Part shown: piece after piece, positions 1-29,730 of the stretch | How the letters are laid out: each line of letters starts with the position of its first letter | How positions within the stretch are numbered: the stretch's first letter is position 1 | Source: Pithys albifrons albifrons | Lineage: Eukaryota; Chordata; Aves; Passeriformes; Thamnophilidae | NCBI RefSeq assembly: GCF_047495875.1 | Contig: NC_092460.1 | Coordinates: 7,058,520-7,122,519 of the forward strand | Direction: 5' to 3' | Length of the DNA: 64,000 nucleotides | Position numbers and translations under genes: made by a program | Notes under the pieces: model-generated | The model's input: only the letters and a program-made list of their open reading frames with translations | What the model was told of the DNA's origin: nothing | The model's database searches: none

Positions 1-7980
<7,980 letters not shown>

Positions 7981-10517
7981 TGAAAAAACACTTCAAATAG
8001 CCATGGTAGGACACCACACTTGCATCACCCTTGCTTGAGTTAGGACCTTGCTTTCCATTCTAGTGCTCTACTTCCCTTTTCTCTCTCCCCTGAGAGAGGA
8101 AATTTCAATATTGCTGTGCTTTTGTCTTTCCCCTTCAAGTTAACTGCCTCAAAATGTTAACATCAGTAGGCCAGAAAAATCCAGTATGTACTTCAGTAAC
8201 AAATACTGGGGCAGTGTGCATCTATTCTTTGTATGCACTCTGGCTCATCTCCTTCTTCCCCCTTTCCCTTCATCTTCCCTAGATACACATCCTTTTTCAC
8301 CTGGTTGCGTGTCCCTGTGCAGCTACATGATGCATTGCTTATGTACTTTGTTTCTTCTTTGTTCTTGGATAATTGGCTCTAACTTGTACATTGTGCTGAT
8401 CCTTCTTACAGCACAACTTTGCAAACAACAGCACCGAGCAGCCAAGGGGCACTGAAATGTCACCAGGGTGAGAGCAGGAAAAAGATACCTTTGACTCCCA
8501 GAGAAATGCAAGGCAAATTGCTTGTATTTAGGCGCACAATAGGATTTGTGTAACTAAATCTGCCATCTATATCTCCTTTAAATTGAAACCTCTTTTTGGA
8601 GTGGATTGTTTTATTCTCTGGAGAACATTCAAATGTACCTCTTGAGAAGACAATGAAAAGAAATACTTTACAGGTTTGAAAGTCCTTCCAGTGAACTTCA
8701 GCTCATTCATTTGCAAGAAGCTTAATGACTCTTTCTGTTATTGTGAGAGGTTGAAAAAGCCTTATTCTTATTATTCTTTATAATAAGAAATATGGAATAC
8801 ATTTGAAAATGCGAGCTACAAACAAATAGCCAAAAGTCTTTGAAAAGTAGTCATGAAACATGAACAGAAAAAACTGTGACATGTGGTTTTGGTTTTCAAG
8901 GTCTGGAAAAAAAAGTCCTGAAACACTGTTTATTTGTCTACTTCGTTAAAAACTCCTGTGTAAGGGCACCTTTAAACCTTGCACTCATTCCCAGCTGCTG
9001 AGAATTACAGCGTCAAACCTGGTTTGCATGAAGATGCTAAATGTATAATTTGGTTTCACTTTTCCACCTCTCTGAGCTGATTAGCTCCATCAGCACCAAT
9101 GCTAACGTTCCAGCAGCAGCTCTTCTCCAAAATGAGCTTTTTCCTCTCCATGTTTCTAATTATAACACTAAATTAGTTTTCTTTGTCATGGTGCTCGAAA
9201 TAGATCAGCTGAACAGCCTCACCATTCCTTCCTGATCGCGTTTGTTCTGGTGACCTTTCCACTTGGAAAGACAAAATGGGTAACTGTCTGTAAGTTGGCT
9301 CCTGGGATACGCTGGGAATTAGTTTTCAGGAAATGCTGTATCCGTCTGGGACAGTTATAACATGGTCGTTTCATTGCTTATGTGATTATGTGCAGCAGCA
9401 GCTAAACTGTTTGGGTTTTGTGGGTTGCACTTTTCAGTTGCTGAAGATGAGGTTGATTTCTCATAAGTCTAATGTGTATTTCATTTCTGTGGGTGATAGA
9501 AGTGTCTGAACTTTAAAGGAATGATTTGTCAGAAGTGCTGAGAAGCCTCTTTCCCCATTGACATCAGTGATGCTGGTGCATTGTGGTTCTGGAGTGCTGG
9601 CCCATGGAAGGAAAAATCAATAAGGATAAAGCAAATAATGATGATACATGTGTGCACATATGCATCAAGACACATTACTATTTGAATGTAATGTGAAATA
9701 AATAGAGTTCATTTTTCACTTACGGATTCAAGAAATTATTTTGCTGCCTTCTGAGATTTCTTTAATGGCTTTGTTGTACTTTTTTTGGAAATCTTATTTT
9801 ACAACTGTATTGATCAAGACAGTGTTGATCTTGATTAGATCTTGGAAGATGGTGTGATTCAGACTCAATGCTGCAATCACCTGCGATTTTGCTATTATAA
9901 AAACCCCAGTCTGCCAAAAAAACCCAGACCACAAAGTAAGTTAGACTTTTGGTGTCCAAGTCTCTGTTATTGTTTAGCTTTACACTCTTAGATTATTTTA
10001 ATTATAATTTGTTTTATGCTGCATTTTGCTTCTCCCTTTTTTTTTAATGTAGCATCATGATGAAGTTGGCTGTGTTTTTGACCAGTGATGGCTTATTCTA
10101 AACCAGAGGGATAGAACCCCACATAAGGAAATAATCTTCTATTTTTCACTGAAGAACAATAAAATAATACCTTTAGTGCATGGCTTTTATTGTTAATAAT
10201 TTGACCCGTTGTACTAAGCAGGAATAGAACAATTGCAGAGATAGAATTGCTTGGAATTACAATACAGTCAGGTGGTTTAGACATGAAGGAAGGGGAATGG
10301 TATGAAATGGAAAGCAGGGATGATGAATGAGGAAGTTTTCATGTGCCCAGCAGCCACAAGCTCATGGACTGAAGCAGACAGGTTGTTTGGGGTCAGGGTG
10401 GTCTCAGGGACCTTTCTGTCCCTTAATTTGTAAGCATTGGTGTGTGGTGGTGGGAGATGGATGTATGCTCTGTATTCATGTTCTTCATTTCAGTAGCTTG
10501 AGAGTAAATTTGACACA

Positions 10518-10544
10518 AATGTTCAAAATAAAATGTTCAAAATA
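10518..10544. repeat. 13-base direct repeat, two copies
   Basis: The unit AATGTTCAAAATA occurs at 10518-10530 and again at 10532-10544, one base apart. It looks like a small local duplication in intron DNA, with no sign of function. Confidence 0.85.
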
Positions 10545-13500
10545 CAATCATTTGCTTGCCTCTTGAGGGTGTAAAGTCACCTGGATAGTGGCACTATCAC
10601 TGGGAAAAACCTTGAAGGAGAAGACCTAGCACAAACGTTTGTTTAGTAGCAGTTATTGAACAGAACTTATGGGGAGAAAGATTAGAAAACAGGGAGCCAT
10701 CAGAAGAGGGACTTTGATGCTGATACAAATGGTATTGATTCGGAAAGAATGAAGAACAAGCAGAAAAGAACAGTTGGAAACCATAAAGGAGTAGGAGAGT
10801 GTATCAGATTTTGAAAGAACAACCTGGGTTTTGAAAGTGCTCTAATTACAAAAAGAGAAAGTGCAAGCCGAACAGGACAAAAAAGGTGTTGCTGACCTAC
10901 AGGGCTGTGTAATGTCATTATTATTTCTTTTGCTGCACTACAAATAGGTTCCTCTGGACAGCTTTTGATTCACACCCCAGTGAATGCAGCGTGGGCATGG
11001 CAGCTGCTGGTGTGGTCACCTGTCACCTCCCTGGTGTGTTCTGCACCCAAAAGGCTCCAAAAATTGTGTTACAGTGGGAGGGGACATTGGCAAGCCTTAA
11101 TTCCTGAGGTTTTCAGTTCCTGTTTTAACATGCTGATTTTTAACCATGAAGCCCTGAAATATCATCTTTCCTCCCCTAATGAAAGCTACAAAGTGATCAC
11201 ATGAATTCAGCAGCTGGAGCTGAAGCCCTTGAAGACCTGCTCAAAGCTGTGATGCTGCACCACTATTGGTGACTTCGCCTCACATGAGGGCTGGTAAAGC
11301 TGCACATAACACATTCAAGCCAGTTAAAAATTCCCATTGACAATACTCATTAGGAAGGAAAAGTCCTTTTAGCCTGCACACTGCCTAGGCCTTCTGGTGG
11401 ATAGGAAATCACCATAATTGTAATCTCAGACTTTTATTGACTGCTCCTTCAGGGCAGAAAATACTGATGGATGCATGGAAGTAATTGTGTAGGTTACTAA
11501 TTATTTAGCAATTACTTCTGTGTTTGAATTGTGGGCTCTCACAGGGACCCCAAGGGAGGGCTGTTTTGAGCAGAGTCACCACTTCCAGATTTTATTCCCA
11601 TTTCTTCCCCAGCTGCTGAGGGGCCCTGGACAGATCAGGTAACTGCTCTATACTTCAGGTTACTGGCCTGGAGAATATTAAACAACACTTACTTCTCCAT
11701 TAATATTTCAGCAGATACCCTGTGCCTGCAGCTATCTGCTCTTGCAAATAGGAGGGAGAGAGTGGAGGTGACAGTATTTCAGAGGGCTGTGCTGAAGGCA
11801 GCAGTGGGGATGGGAAATGTGCAGAGGCACATGGGGACATTGGCATGGTGGCTGAATTTTGAATGGGGATGGCTGTATTACTGGGGCCTGGCGAGGCTGT
11901 ATTAATGAATGACTGCCCAGCACTTAGTGATCCTCAAAACAGAAAGTGCTGCACTTTATAACATGTGAAGGGTTATTACATTATAGCATATTATTATCAA
12001 GACATCATCTTTCATTCTCAGGACAAGTGTTATGTGATTGCCAAGAGAAGTAATAAGTAATCTGCATTAGTCTCATGACTAAGATGTAATGGGGTGACTT
12101 GCTAACATTTTAAAAGTGTATAAAAGTAGCTACTGTAGACAGGGTCTCTGATTGTGGTACTTAATGAGTCTAATAAATTACGTTAATAGTGCAGTTAGAA
12201 TTTCAGCTGAAGTAGAGAGGCGTATTCAGCAACATGCTTCAAATCAAGATGCCTTTAACCTAATTTATCTGATGTGCTGGCTCTCCTTGGGTTTCTCTGC
12301 AGCAGCCCCACTCCCAGCAAAATGGCTGGATTTTCTTTGCTTGGCTTTTGGTGCCTTCACAGCCTGTGGGTCTCACCAGCTTGGTCCAGCCTTGGAATGA
12401 GAGCTGAGTCTGTGGCAGGAAAAACATGACAGGGAGATTGGGCGAGTAAGGGTGGCAGATGCTGGGGATGCCCATGCACAGGAACTACATGTTCCACTTA
12501 ATAAGATAAGATCTGCTTATTATTGTCTTCTTACTACAGACTGGCTCAATAAATCATAACAGATCCTTTAGCACCATTATAATGTATCATATCCACCTAT
12601 TAACATCTCTGCACTGCAGAAAGACTCCTCTTCTATCCTTGACTTTTATACTTTGCTTGCCTTTTTTTTCCCCTTGTTATTTTTAAAACACTAGTAGAGA
12701 AGAAAAAGGCAACAGATTGTTGTGTATGTGCATGGTTATCAGTGTTGAGCGTGAGTGCTGCTGTACTGGAGTGCCATCAGATAACAATGCTTCATTCTAC
12801 AAACAGCTGAAGTGGTACCTGAGTAACTCTTGTTCTCTAAAAGCAAATATTCAAATATCTGTTAGGGCTTTAGAGTGGCTTTGAATTTCCTATGGCATTC
12901 CTCACCAGTTTTACTCTCTGCACTTTCAATAAGTTGTGCAGTGTGAGCTCTGTCAGAAGTTGTTCATTAGCAGTCATGCGTTTTGAAACACAAACCTCGG
13001 GGAAAAGGTGGTTCCCAAACACTTCTGGCAAAAAGAGACACGGTTAATTAGTTCCTTTTTTCCTAAGTTAGAGTCTAGGTTATTTTAAGGTATCATTTGC
13101 TCTCTAACCACAGTCTGATGTGTTGAAGGCTACTTGTAGTAGTCCATTGATAGATGACAGCCAGGCACATTTTGGCATTGTTTTGTGGTACTCTGTGTTC
13201 TTTGGGCTCCAGAATTGACTGCTCCTCACTGGTGTCATCCAGCTCATTCTTCGCAGAGGCAACTCAGTCTCCCCAGGCTGTGGCATTTTCCTGCCACTTC
13301 AGAGCTCACTGTGAGCTGCCATACACACGCCCCACCTTCCGCAGAGGAAAGGTGTTAATGGGAGTATATATATAAATATTTAAGTATTTCCAAGAAGAAG
13401 AGTTGCATATTGCAGTGGTTTTGTCTTTATTCCCACAGCCTTGTGCTAGGTGGGGTGTTTCCAGCCACTTCTCCTGTTTTATGTATACACCATCTACAAG

Positions 13501-16500
13501 CATGTGCTCATTTATATTCCCTATGAATTTTTTTAATCTACTTGCCTGTGGATTTGTCAGTTGGTATAATATAGCTGGTCTCATGAAACACCATGAGCTT
13601 CCATAACTGCCTCATGACCCATGCCACCAAGGCCTTACTGCTTAGTTACTTAGGTATCATTGCTTTGTTTTAGGAATTTTCCTTGGATTAAGCATTTCCA
13701 TGCATTAAAGAAATTCCATGTGCCTGCATGCAGTCGTACATAAGTGTTAACAATAGCATGTGGCAATACCTAGTGATAACACAGGAGAAATCAGAATAAG
13801 TAAGAGTAATTTGTTCGTAGGTGACTTTCTCCCATGCTGCCTTTAGGATACTAATTGGAGTATTTGTTAGATTTCAGACATAAATTGAAATGTGCAGATT
13901 GTAACAGTCTGACATATTTAACAAGAAACCCAAACTGCTCTTTTAATTAATCTCACCATTAATAACTGCAAAAATTGACAGAGAATCTGCTATTTAAAGC
14001 AAATGCATGTATTGTAGGTTCATGTCTCTGAGATCTCCCTCATTGCCTGTTTTGTTTCCAATCCAGATGCTGTATCTGTGGCCTCCTCCCGGTTGCCTGG
14101 ATACTCTGAATTTCCTCAAGGCAATTGCTAATCAATGTGCAGTTGCAGCAAGGTGAATCCCACAGACAGCAGCCAGATCTGTCATCTAAATGTGGAAATC
14201 TGTACCAGAATGTGATCTGGGAAGAGAACAGACAAAACACTGTGGCAGGAGCTCTGCTCCCAGGAACCAATTCATCCTGGGTTAATCAGACACAAGCACT
14301 CTTGCTGGATTAGATGAGCTGAAGCTCTTCTGCTAAAATTAAGAGTCAATTATTTCAGTTCTTTTACAATGCAGAGAAGAGCTGCATCTCAGGAAAGAAA
14401 ACAATTACATTAATAATTACATTTCAAATTTTCATGTCAAGGCCTTGCTTAATTTTGCTTCTTATCTCCAAGTTTCTTTTCCAAAATACCCAATTGCAGC
14501 AAGACAGTAGGCAATGAACTGCTTTTTAAAACATGAGCTATTAATGGAGTCCTTGTTAACACAGAGTGCTTGCTTTGAAGATCAGATGCACTTCTCATGG
14601 AGGCAGGGCCCTCTGTGCTACTCAGAGGCTTTTGAGTTTCTTGGGATTTTTATAATTGTAGAATTAGACTTCACAAGTTGGCATCAGTAAATTCAGAACT
14701 GCATGAACTCTTCTTGGTCCTTTTCTGAGACACAAATCGACTCCCAATCCCAGGCATAAATCTCTTCACGCTAGGAAAGAGAAGAACTGCATAACAGAAC
14801 TCCTACAAATTAAAGTAATTCAAATACATGGTTTTGGGACCACATTCTTCGATTGATGTTGTACCATTAGGATTAATGCCCAAGCTTGTGCTTGACCTTG
14901 CAGTCAGCTCCTCTACCTTCTTCCACCTCTTCATATCAGCTCTGTCACCCTGTTCCCATCCCAGCAGCCTCCGTGGTCTCCTCTTCCCTCTACAAGATGC
15001 AACACCTACTTTGGTTTCCATTCCACTTTTGAATCTGTTAGATTGTGTCTTTGTTCTTGTTCATTTCTGTCCATTCCAGAAACAGCACCTTGGCTGGAGG
15101 GAGTCCTTTCAACACAATTGAATTGAAAAGTGAATAGTAAAAGTTTTCATGGAATAGATTCATAGTTGTTTTACTTAGGGACAGCTAGTTGGTGTATTTT
15201 TGTGAACTGCATTTCCAATTCCAGGTCACATAAACAAGTTAAAGTTGTTTGTGAATTTCCTGTTCACCAGGGGAACATTTAATAAGAATATTTAGTCTCT
15301 CAAAATATAAAACAAATTCTCCATTATCACTTGGTTTCTAAAATTAAAAAAGAAAATTTTCTTGACTGACAGCATTGCTTTAATTCACAAACTGCAGGAC
15401 AGGATGGAAGCTGCTGTAGATTACTTTCGTTGATTGTGATCACTGCTTGAATTGGCAGAGGAAGAAGTGTTATGATGATGAGAACTTGTCTTATTATTGT
15501 GATAAGCTGTTACCAAAGTCTAATTACTGTGCATGATGCTAAAATGTGTAAGCTGCCGACACTTTGAGATAAGAAGATGAAAAGAAACCAACTCATTCCA
15601 AATAAGTCTTTTGGTTGGGTTTTTTTTTGCATTATTGTTGTTATTTTTGTGCACTCTCCTGAGTGGCGCATTAAAAGTGCATGGATTAAGTCACGGATTT
15701 GGCTGCAAACGCTGCCATCGAACTTTGGTTGTGGTTAAATAAGTTTTAAGCACCAAGGGACTGAATAAAAGAAGGGTTAGTGAAAGGTGATGGCAGGGGA
15801 TTCAGTTAATGGTATGTGGATCTGCTGAGTGAATGCATTGTTATTAGCTATTAATTCAGTTGCTGTAGGCAGGATCCAAATGGAATTGAGAAGAAGGTAA
15901 ACTTAGAAGCCCAGTTCCCATAGGAATTAGACATGGGAAAGTGCTATTTATGCCATGCTGGCTGATTCAGAACTGGCATTTCCACAGAAAAGTAGAGGGT
16001 TTCCTGCCATCTTGTTCAAAAAATCTCCTTTGTCTGGGAGACAGGCAGTTCCTTTCCAGCTTTGAGACATCCTGTTGGGGTCACAGTCCTCAGAAGTTTG
16101 CAGAGCTTCACCTGAGCTCAGCACCCTGGGGAGTCCTGCCTTAACTACTGTGCTGACTTCAGAAAATGTTTTGGGATCCTCTGGGATGACAGATGCTTGT
16201 GTATGCACATGTAACATGCTGTTAATAATTAGAGTTGATTGGATATTCAGTACAAATTACACTGGCTATGGAGTTAGCCCCTTCTTTAGGCTTACAAGTG
16301 GCTCATAAAACACTGTTAAAGCATATTTTTAAATGTATGTTTTTTCATAAACATTGACAGATTTAATTTGAATGAATAATGGCAAGTTTGAGTGTTGTAA
16401 AACTCTTGCTGGGCTGTTCACTGTTGTTAATGGGGCACATTTGGATTTCTGAGTCACAGGGTAAATATTTTCTCTTTCTCATTTCTAGAATGAAACATGA

Positions 16501-18069
16501 GTTTTGATGGTAATTTTAGGTACCCGTCACCTCTAATAGTGTGTCTGCCCCCCTGCTCAGGCCCATGCACCATATCTTCAAAAATGACTTTGTAGAAAAG
16601 AGAAATAGGTCTGAGTGGATCCAGCAAATAAGAGGAAAAAATAGCATTTCCATTTTCTCTCATTCTCCTTGTCATCTGGAAGCTGGGTTGAAGGATTCTA
16701 TTTAAGATTTTCATCATGAGCTATTTCCCCAACCTGTTTGTCCTTGTGTGAATCTGAAGGAAGAGCTGTGATTCTTTTTTTTTGTCCTTTTTGAATATTG
16801 ACTCAGGCTTAATCTGCCTCCTGTGGAGAAAAAAGAAAAGTTCAGCTCCAGTGGCTGCATTTCCCATAAAACCTACACAAGCAGAGCAATGCTCAGTTTC
16901 AAGTTCATATTTGCTCTTTTTATATACTCATGTATACTTAGAGGAATCCTCTAAGATAGAACACGTGTCTTCATAGAAAAAATTGTTCACTAATAGTAGT
17001 GTCAACAACCATGGCTGGTTGAAAAAATTACTAATGATTTCAGTGTAAGAAAATTTGAAATATTTTAGAGAAGCCTGGTTTTTTGCTGAAGAACAGCACT
17101 CCTTGGACTGTTAGGAACTCCAGCCTTGCTTTTGCTAGAGGAACTGAGGAGGAACAAAATTCAAAGACATAGTCATGTATTTCTCAGTAATTGGAAGAGG
17201 GATGTAACATCTGTGCCATGTTCTTGTCCAGGGGAATAAAACCCACACTATCAACATCTATATATCCCCTTCATTCACTTTGTTACATTCATCCTAAACG
17301 ATTTAACCATTTAAAACAGACCCCAAATAACTTTTGCACAAACTAGTGATCTGCAGTGCCATAAATAAAAGCTGTTTTCACGTGTATGGCACACACGTGG
17401 CTCTCCCTGCTTAGCTGTTAATATCCATAGAAAACACTTTTGTCCTGGTAAAACAAAGAAATAACTTCAAAAAAAGACCCCAAAATCCCAGAATAGCATC
17501 ATTCTTCATGAGAAATGCCAAAGAGAATACATGGGAGCAGGGTTAATTATCCCTTTTGTTTTGTCCACCTACCTTTGAAGTTTTCTTTTGCGCTCTCTCT
17601 CCCCTCATTCTTCCTCTTTTAGTATAAAATAGTCCTGCAGTATGTAGAGCATAAGAATTATTTCTGTAGCAGAGACTGCAACCTGCTTGCAGAACCTTCG
17701 TACCCATTAGAGGCTCTTTGCAGAAGAAGTAATTTCCTTCCCTCCATAAATTATGCATCAATGTACATTTAAGATTCTGAAATGATGAACAGAAGATGAA
17801 AGCATTGCGCAGTGTTGCTGCTCCTGTGGAGCTGAATCCACAACGTTGTGTACAGGCTGGAACACACCTTGTTAAGACAAACCTGCACGTGTTGCTGTCC
17901 TAGTACTCCAGCTCTAAAAGTGTGGAGGGAGGAGCTGCTCCAACTTCTCCAGCCTCAGCTCTGTAAGAAATGCACCTCATGGGAGACAGTGAGGGGGAAA
18001 GATAGCAATGTGTGGTGTGTCTTAAGTGGTCTTCCCAGATGGACTCTGCCAGTCTAAGCCAGGGTGATT

Positions 18070-18390
18070 CCTGCTCCTGATGGGTCTTGATGATCCTCCT
18101 TCCAGGAAGATCTGCTCCACAATCTTGCAAGGCACAGAGATAAGACTGACTGGCCTGTAGTTCCCTGGGTCCTCCTATATTAAAAAAGTGGGTTATGTTT
18201 CTTGTTTTCGATTCAGTGGGAACTTCACTGTACTGCCACAGCTTCTCAAATATGATGGAAAGTGACACAGCAACTTCTTCTGGGTTCCCTCAGGACCTGC
18301 GGATGCATCTCATCAGGTCCTATGGACTTGTGCAACTTCACATTCCTTAGATAGTCTGAAACACACTCATCTCCTACAGTGGCTGAGAAA
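18070..18390 (-). mobile_element. CR1 LINE fragment, reverse transcriptase part, broken
   Basis: Read on the minus strand, this stretch gives the hallmark segments of CR1 non-LTR retrotransposon ORF2: a DYLRN segment, then SIGPDEMHP, SIIFEKLWQ with SEVPTE, and NYRPVSLISVP with KIVEQIFLE. They lie in different frames, so at least two frameshifts separate them and the copy is dead. Only a part of the reverse transcriptase is present; the 3' end of the element is missing and similarity stops near 18070. CR1 is the main LINE of birds and other sauropsids. The 122-codon minus-strand ORF here is a remnant and not a host gene. The edges are approximate. Confidence 0.85.
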
Positions 18391-19587
18391 ATACGTACTG
18401 AAAAATTGAAAAATAATGCTCACAGGTTATACAAAGCCTATGGAAATCGATGCAGAATGTAAATAAATGTACATGTATATTTCAGAGAAGAATTTTGCAC
18501 TGATGACACAGTTGAAGCCACAGAGGAGGGCACCCTCTATGTTTTGTCATGCCAGAGAGTATTGGGGGAATTTTTAAGTCTGCCCTTGAAATCCAAAGGT
18601 GGCAAACAAAATTATCAATAATTCCTGAAGGGGAAAATTTGGAGAGTTTTATGTAAAATTTGTATATAATGGATCATTGTGGAAAAAAGATGCACCTTGC
18701 AATAGGTCTGAATTCCTGTAGTCCTCAGTTTTGCAGGAATAGATTCCAGACCTGAGGTTCCTGTGGAGTGTTCCAGGACAAATCAAGCACTGCTTTGGTG
18801 TGGAGGTGAAGTGAAATAGGGACAGTGAAATACTTCCATGTGGTTCTGGCATCAATGAACCTCCACTTATTCTATGTTTTTTCCATGGTCACTTAAAATG
18901 ACAAGGAAGCATCCCAAGCACTTTGCTCTGTTTCCATCACAGTTGGTAATGGCTGCTGAGAGCTGTGTATGTCTGTAACATTTTGTGGGTGCAGCTTTGT
19001 TCCTTCAAGTTTAGCTTTAAGGTCTGGTTGTTCACTTCTACCCAAGCTGACCCAACTGCTGAATTTCCTCTTTGAAAAAAGCAATGCCATGTGGCATCTT
19101 GTCTTTTCTCTCCTCTGACAAAGTTCTCTTTTAGAGAGAGAATAGTCTTTTGCTTTCTAAATACAACATCCCCCCTAAAAGAACCTATGTATTAAAGCAG
19201 GCCATCGAGCCTTTCATCACTTCTTTTGGTGATAGCAGTCATGAATTTTTTATTTTCTGCAGGGCTCACTCCAGATCTGCTACAGCACTATGTGGGTGCA
19301 CACATGTAAAAAGGCTACTAATTGAAATTCAGATGTAACGAGATGAAGTTTTGCTATTCACCATGAGTGCCTTTTGTTTTAGCCCATGTACGCTCAGTGC
19401 ACCTAAACAATGCAACCATTGCTGCTCCTTTTAGATTTGACAAGAATAACTAAAAGGGGAAGAAATATTTCTGTGCCTGTAGAGATGAAATATGCACCCC
19501 GAAAAATGGGAATGGCATGTGTTAGCCTATCTGTTTACTTATTTGTGGGGAGGGGCAGAAATTGTAATGGAACCATAAAGAAAATAA

Positions 19588-22959
<3,372 letters not shown>

Positions 22960-23038
22960 TAAAGTGCATTTTTTTTTTGTTCTAATTCCTTTTCTCTCTT
23001 TCTCTCTGGGCTTAAGTAAACCTCCATGGATACATTTT

Positions 23039-23056
23039 GTGTGTGTGTGTGTGTGT
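23039..23056. repeat. (GT)9 microsatellite
   Basis: Nine uninterrupted GT units. The length is likely to vary between individuals. Confidence 0.92.
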
Positions 23057-23376
23057 ATTAAATATTTAGTGTATACAGTTATGGTGCAGAGCTGTTAGTT
23101 CTTTTTACTGCTTTGGAAGGGGGTTTGCTTTTCCTGATTGGATTAACATCCCAATTACTCCCGAGTTCAAAGGCAGTGGGAATTGCTTGCTTTATGAGGG
23201 TAGTTACAAAAGCAACAGACACTTATAAAATACGGGCCAGTTGTTTTCATGGGTGGAATGAAAGCTCCTAATTGAAAGGGCTGAGACTTAATTTCTGGTG
23301 CCTGCCTCTGTGCATAATGCAGAGGAGGGGATTCCTCCAGTTCCTGTGTGAGGCAGCAGCAGAGCCAAGGATGGAC

Positions 23377-23390
23377 TGTGTGTGTGTGTG
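23377..23390. repeat. (TG)7 microsatellite
   Basis: Seven TG units in intron sequence. Confidence 0.85.
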
Positions 23391-26346
23391 TTGTCCCCTC
23401 ATGAGTGCAAATGGGCCAAATGTGTTCATGTGCTCTAGCGATTTGCAGAAGGAGTAGCTCAGTGCAGAGTAGGCACAGTAAGTTTGGAACACAAGTACCT
23501 CATGCTCTGCAGTCTTTGCCTAAGAGCTGAGTGCTGTCAGCAGTTTTATGATGATATTGATTTTTTCATTCCATAAATAATAGTCTCTAATTATACTTGT
23601 CTAAATTTATTGTAAAATAGGACCTATTAGTGGAAGAGATTTCTTGCATAGAGCCTAGCTAGACATTAACATTCAATTAGCCTTTGAAACTAAAGCCCTT
23701 AGCTGCCAAAGTAGAGGAGGGGGTGAGGAATTGATTTTGGATTTGATGGTCTGTTTAATGCAGTTGTAGAACCTGTGATCTGTGTACCAGAAGCTAGTGG
23801 CTGGTTAGTTTAGAAGAACCTTCTCTGCTAATTGTCCCTATGGTGCTCTGGAGAGCTGTGTGGGATCAGGACAGTAAGGGCAACAGTCCTGCCTCATCAT
23901 CAGGAGAGGGGACTTTTGGACAGAGCCATGAAAAGGTTCATCAGAGCAGGTTTTCCCTTGGCTGCAGTGGCAAGGGAACACATTAGAGTGCCAGAAGATC
24001 TGAGGTACTGCAAAGACTGAGAGCATTGCAGCAGCCCTTCACCACCTGGGAGAGGGCTGATGTAAAAAAGGCCATTTCCCAGGGCATTCTCAATTACCTG
24101 AAGAGGCTCCACCAATCCCCTAGTGCAAGCCAAAGTCAGGAAGGCGCAATGCTAATTGTCATCAGATGAAACTGAAATGTGTATGTTAGGCCAACAGGGC
24201 ATTGTACCCCTCACTGTGTCCTCAGGGTGCCTTGTTCTTTGACGTACTTTCTGGCCTTTATATATAGAACACAGCCTGAGTAATAGCCCATCCAGCCTGT
24301 CATTTTCCTCCCTGGAAGTGGACAGATGATGAGCACTAAATGCTGCCCAAGCAGTCAGTTGCTCCCCTCTTTGACCCCATATGGGCCCCTGCTGTCCTTC
24401 CTTACAGGTGCTTTAGTCAGGGGTGTGGCTGCTGCCACTGATTTTCCCAAACCCATCCCCATGGCTGCTGTATTTCCTATGCATGTTCTCTTAGCAATGC
24501 AGGACTGTAGCACCTTAAGTAATGTGTCAGACCTTTTGCAGGGGAATTATATATGTGGTTGGAAAACATAGCCTGCATACACAACTGCCTGTCCGATGTG
24601 AAGCTCAGGTGGCACCAGCTGCTCCCTCCAGACAGTGCAGGTTGACCAGTTTGAGGAAACATTCACATGGGGCTGATTTTGTGCACAAACGTGTTAGTGT
24701 GGATGCAGCACTGAATGACTGCAGTTCTATTAATTCTAAGGACACCCTGAGCCTGGAAACCATTTGGTTTGATTTGTATCAAATTAAGAGAGCGAGCTAA
24801 TGAGCTGTGCAGACCCAGATTGGCTCAGATGTCTGCAACAATGTCTATGGCATTTTGAGTATCAAGTCAAGGTGCTGAAGGGAACAGCATGGGAGCACCT
24901 GAGCTGCTTGCACAGAACCGGTGCAGGTCCAGTGGAGCCAGAACTGTGTGTCAGATAGCCAGTCCTGATGTGTTGTAGCTGAAGCAATTTGGCTTTTGAG
25001 ATATGTTTCTCTTGTGCTTTAATTGGGATCTTCATTACCCAGCTTATCCCAGTCCGTTGTTACAGTGTGTGTAGATCTGTGCATGTTGCAGGTCTAACAC
25101 AATCCTGTCCCTCTGAGTGTATGATCTGAAAGGTGTTTAGCTAAATTTTCTGTGCCTCAGCAAACTATACTGTTGTGAGTCTTTGGTTAGCGAGACAAAA
25201 TTGCAAGAAATATGCAAATATTCTATTGCTCTCCTCCCACCGCCCTCCTTCTCAGCCAGACTACAGGCTTGATTATTTATAAGTTGGCAGACCCCCTCTG
25301 CTTTATTGCTGTTAATTTGCCTGACTTGCTGAATTTCTGCCATTCAGTTTTCTAGTTGGCGATTAATTGCTCTGAAGCAGACATAAGGATTAAACACATT
25401 TGCTCATCCTGCCTTGGGAGGGCTGGGTAGTAGGATGTGTAAAACAAGGACCTTTTATTTACTCACTCAGATCCCAGAAGCAGGGCAGTCCCCTTTTCTT
25501 GCAGTACAAGTTTGCTGGTCGGTTCTTAGTTCCTTAGGGATCGTGGCCCTCATTACAGAGCCCTCATGAGACTGTTATGAGGCTAAAGTTCAGTTTGTAA
25601 ACCTCTTTGAGACCTTGAAAGAGAAGTAAATAGCATTACTACGGTATTGAAACTTAAAACTGTTAAGCGGTGCTAAAGGCTAAGCTAGACAAGTGATACC
25701 TCAGGGACTGGAGGGATATCTTTGCAGGTTATTTCTAAGATGACATCAGGTTGTAGAAGAGGTATTATATTACCAGATTGTCTGTTTATGCAAATCAGAG
25801 TACAGGAGAAAATAAATTCTAGAAAAATGTATTTCAAGCCTGTTTACTATGCAGCCTTCACTGCTAGGACTGGCATCATGATACTGTCAGGGGACTTGTA
25901 GAAAGGAAGACTTGAAAGTAAAGCTGCTCAACTTCCATCAAAGGCTTTGGCACAACATTTTTATTTCTGTATTTATAAAGTTTTCACTGGAAACTGCTTT
26001 TGACTAATGCTTGGGTCAACTCTAGATGTGTCAAAGGTCTTTTGTAGGAACAAAGGTTACTGCATAGTTTAAGAAGGAAGGGAAGCTTCTGTCTCTGGCT
26101 CAGAGACAGCTCCTGCAATTAAAAAAAACAAGCCATCAAAACCAGAAGTTTGGAAATTTATATGATAATACTGAAGCTTTCACATGCCTCCCTCTGATTG
26201 GGAAGGCTGATTTGTATATTGCCACTTTTTACCTTTATGTTTTCAATGCCAAAGTTCTTGTGGTTTGGTAGACTAGTTTGCAAAACATCAAATTGTAGAG
26301 CTGTTCTTTGAATCAAAAGTATGCCTTCGTGTGTGTTGAATAATAA

Positions 26347-29730
<3,384 letters not shown>

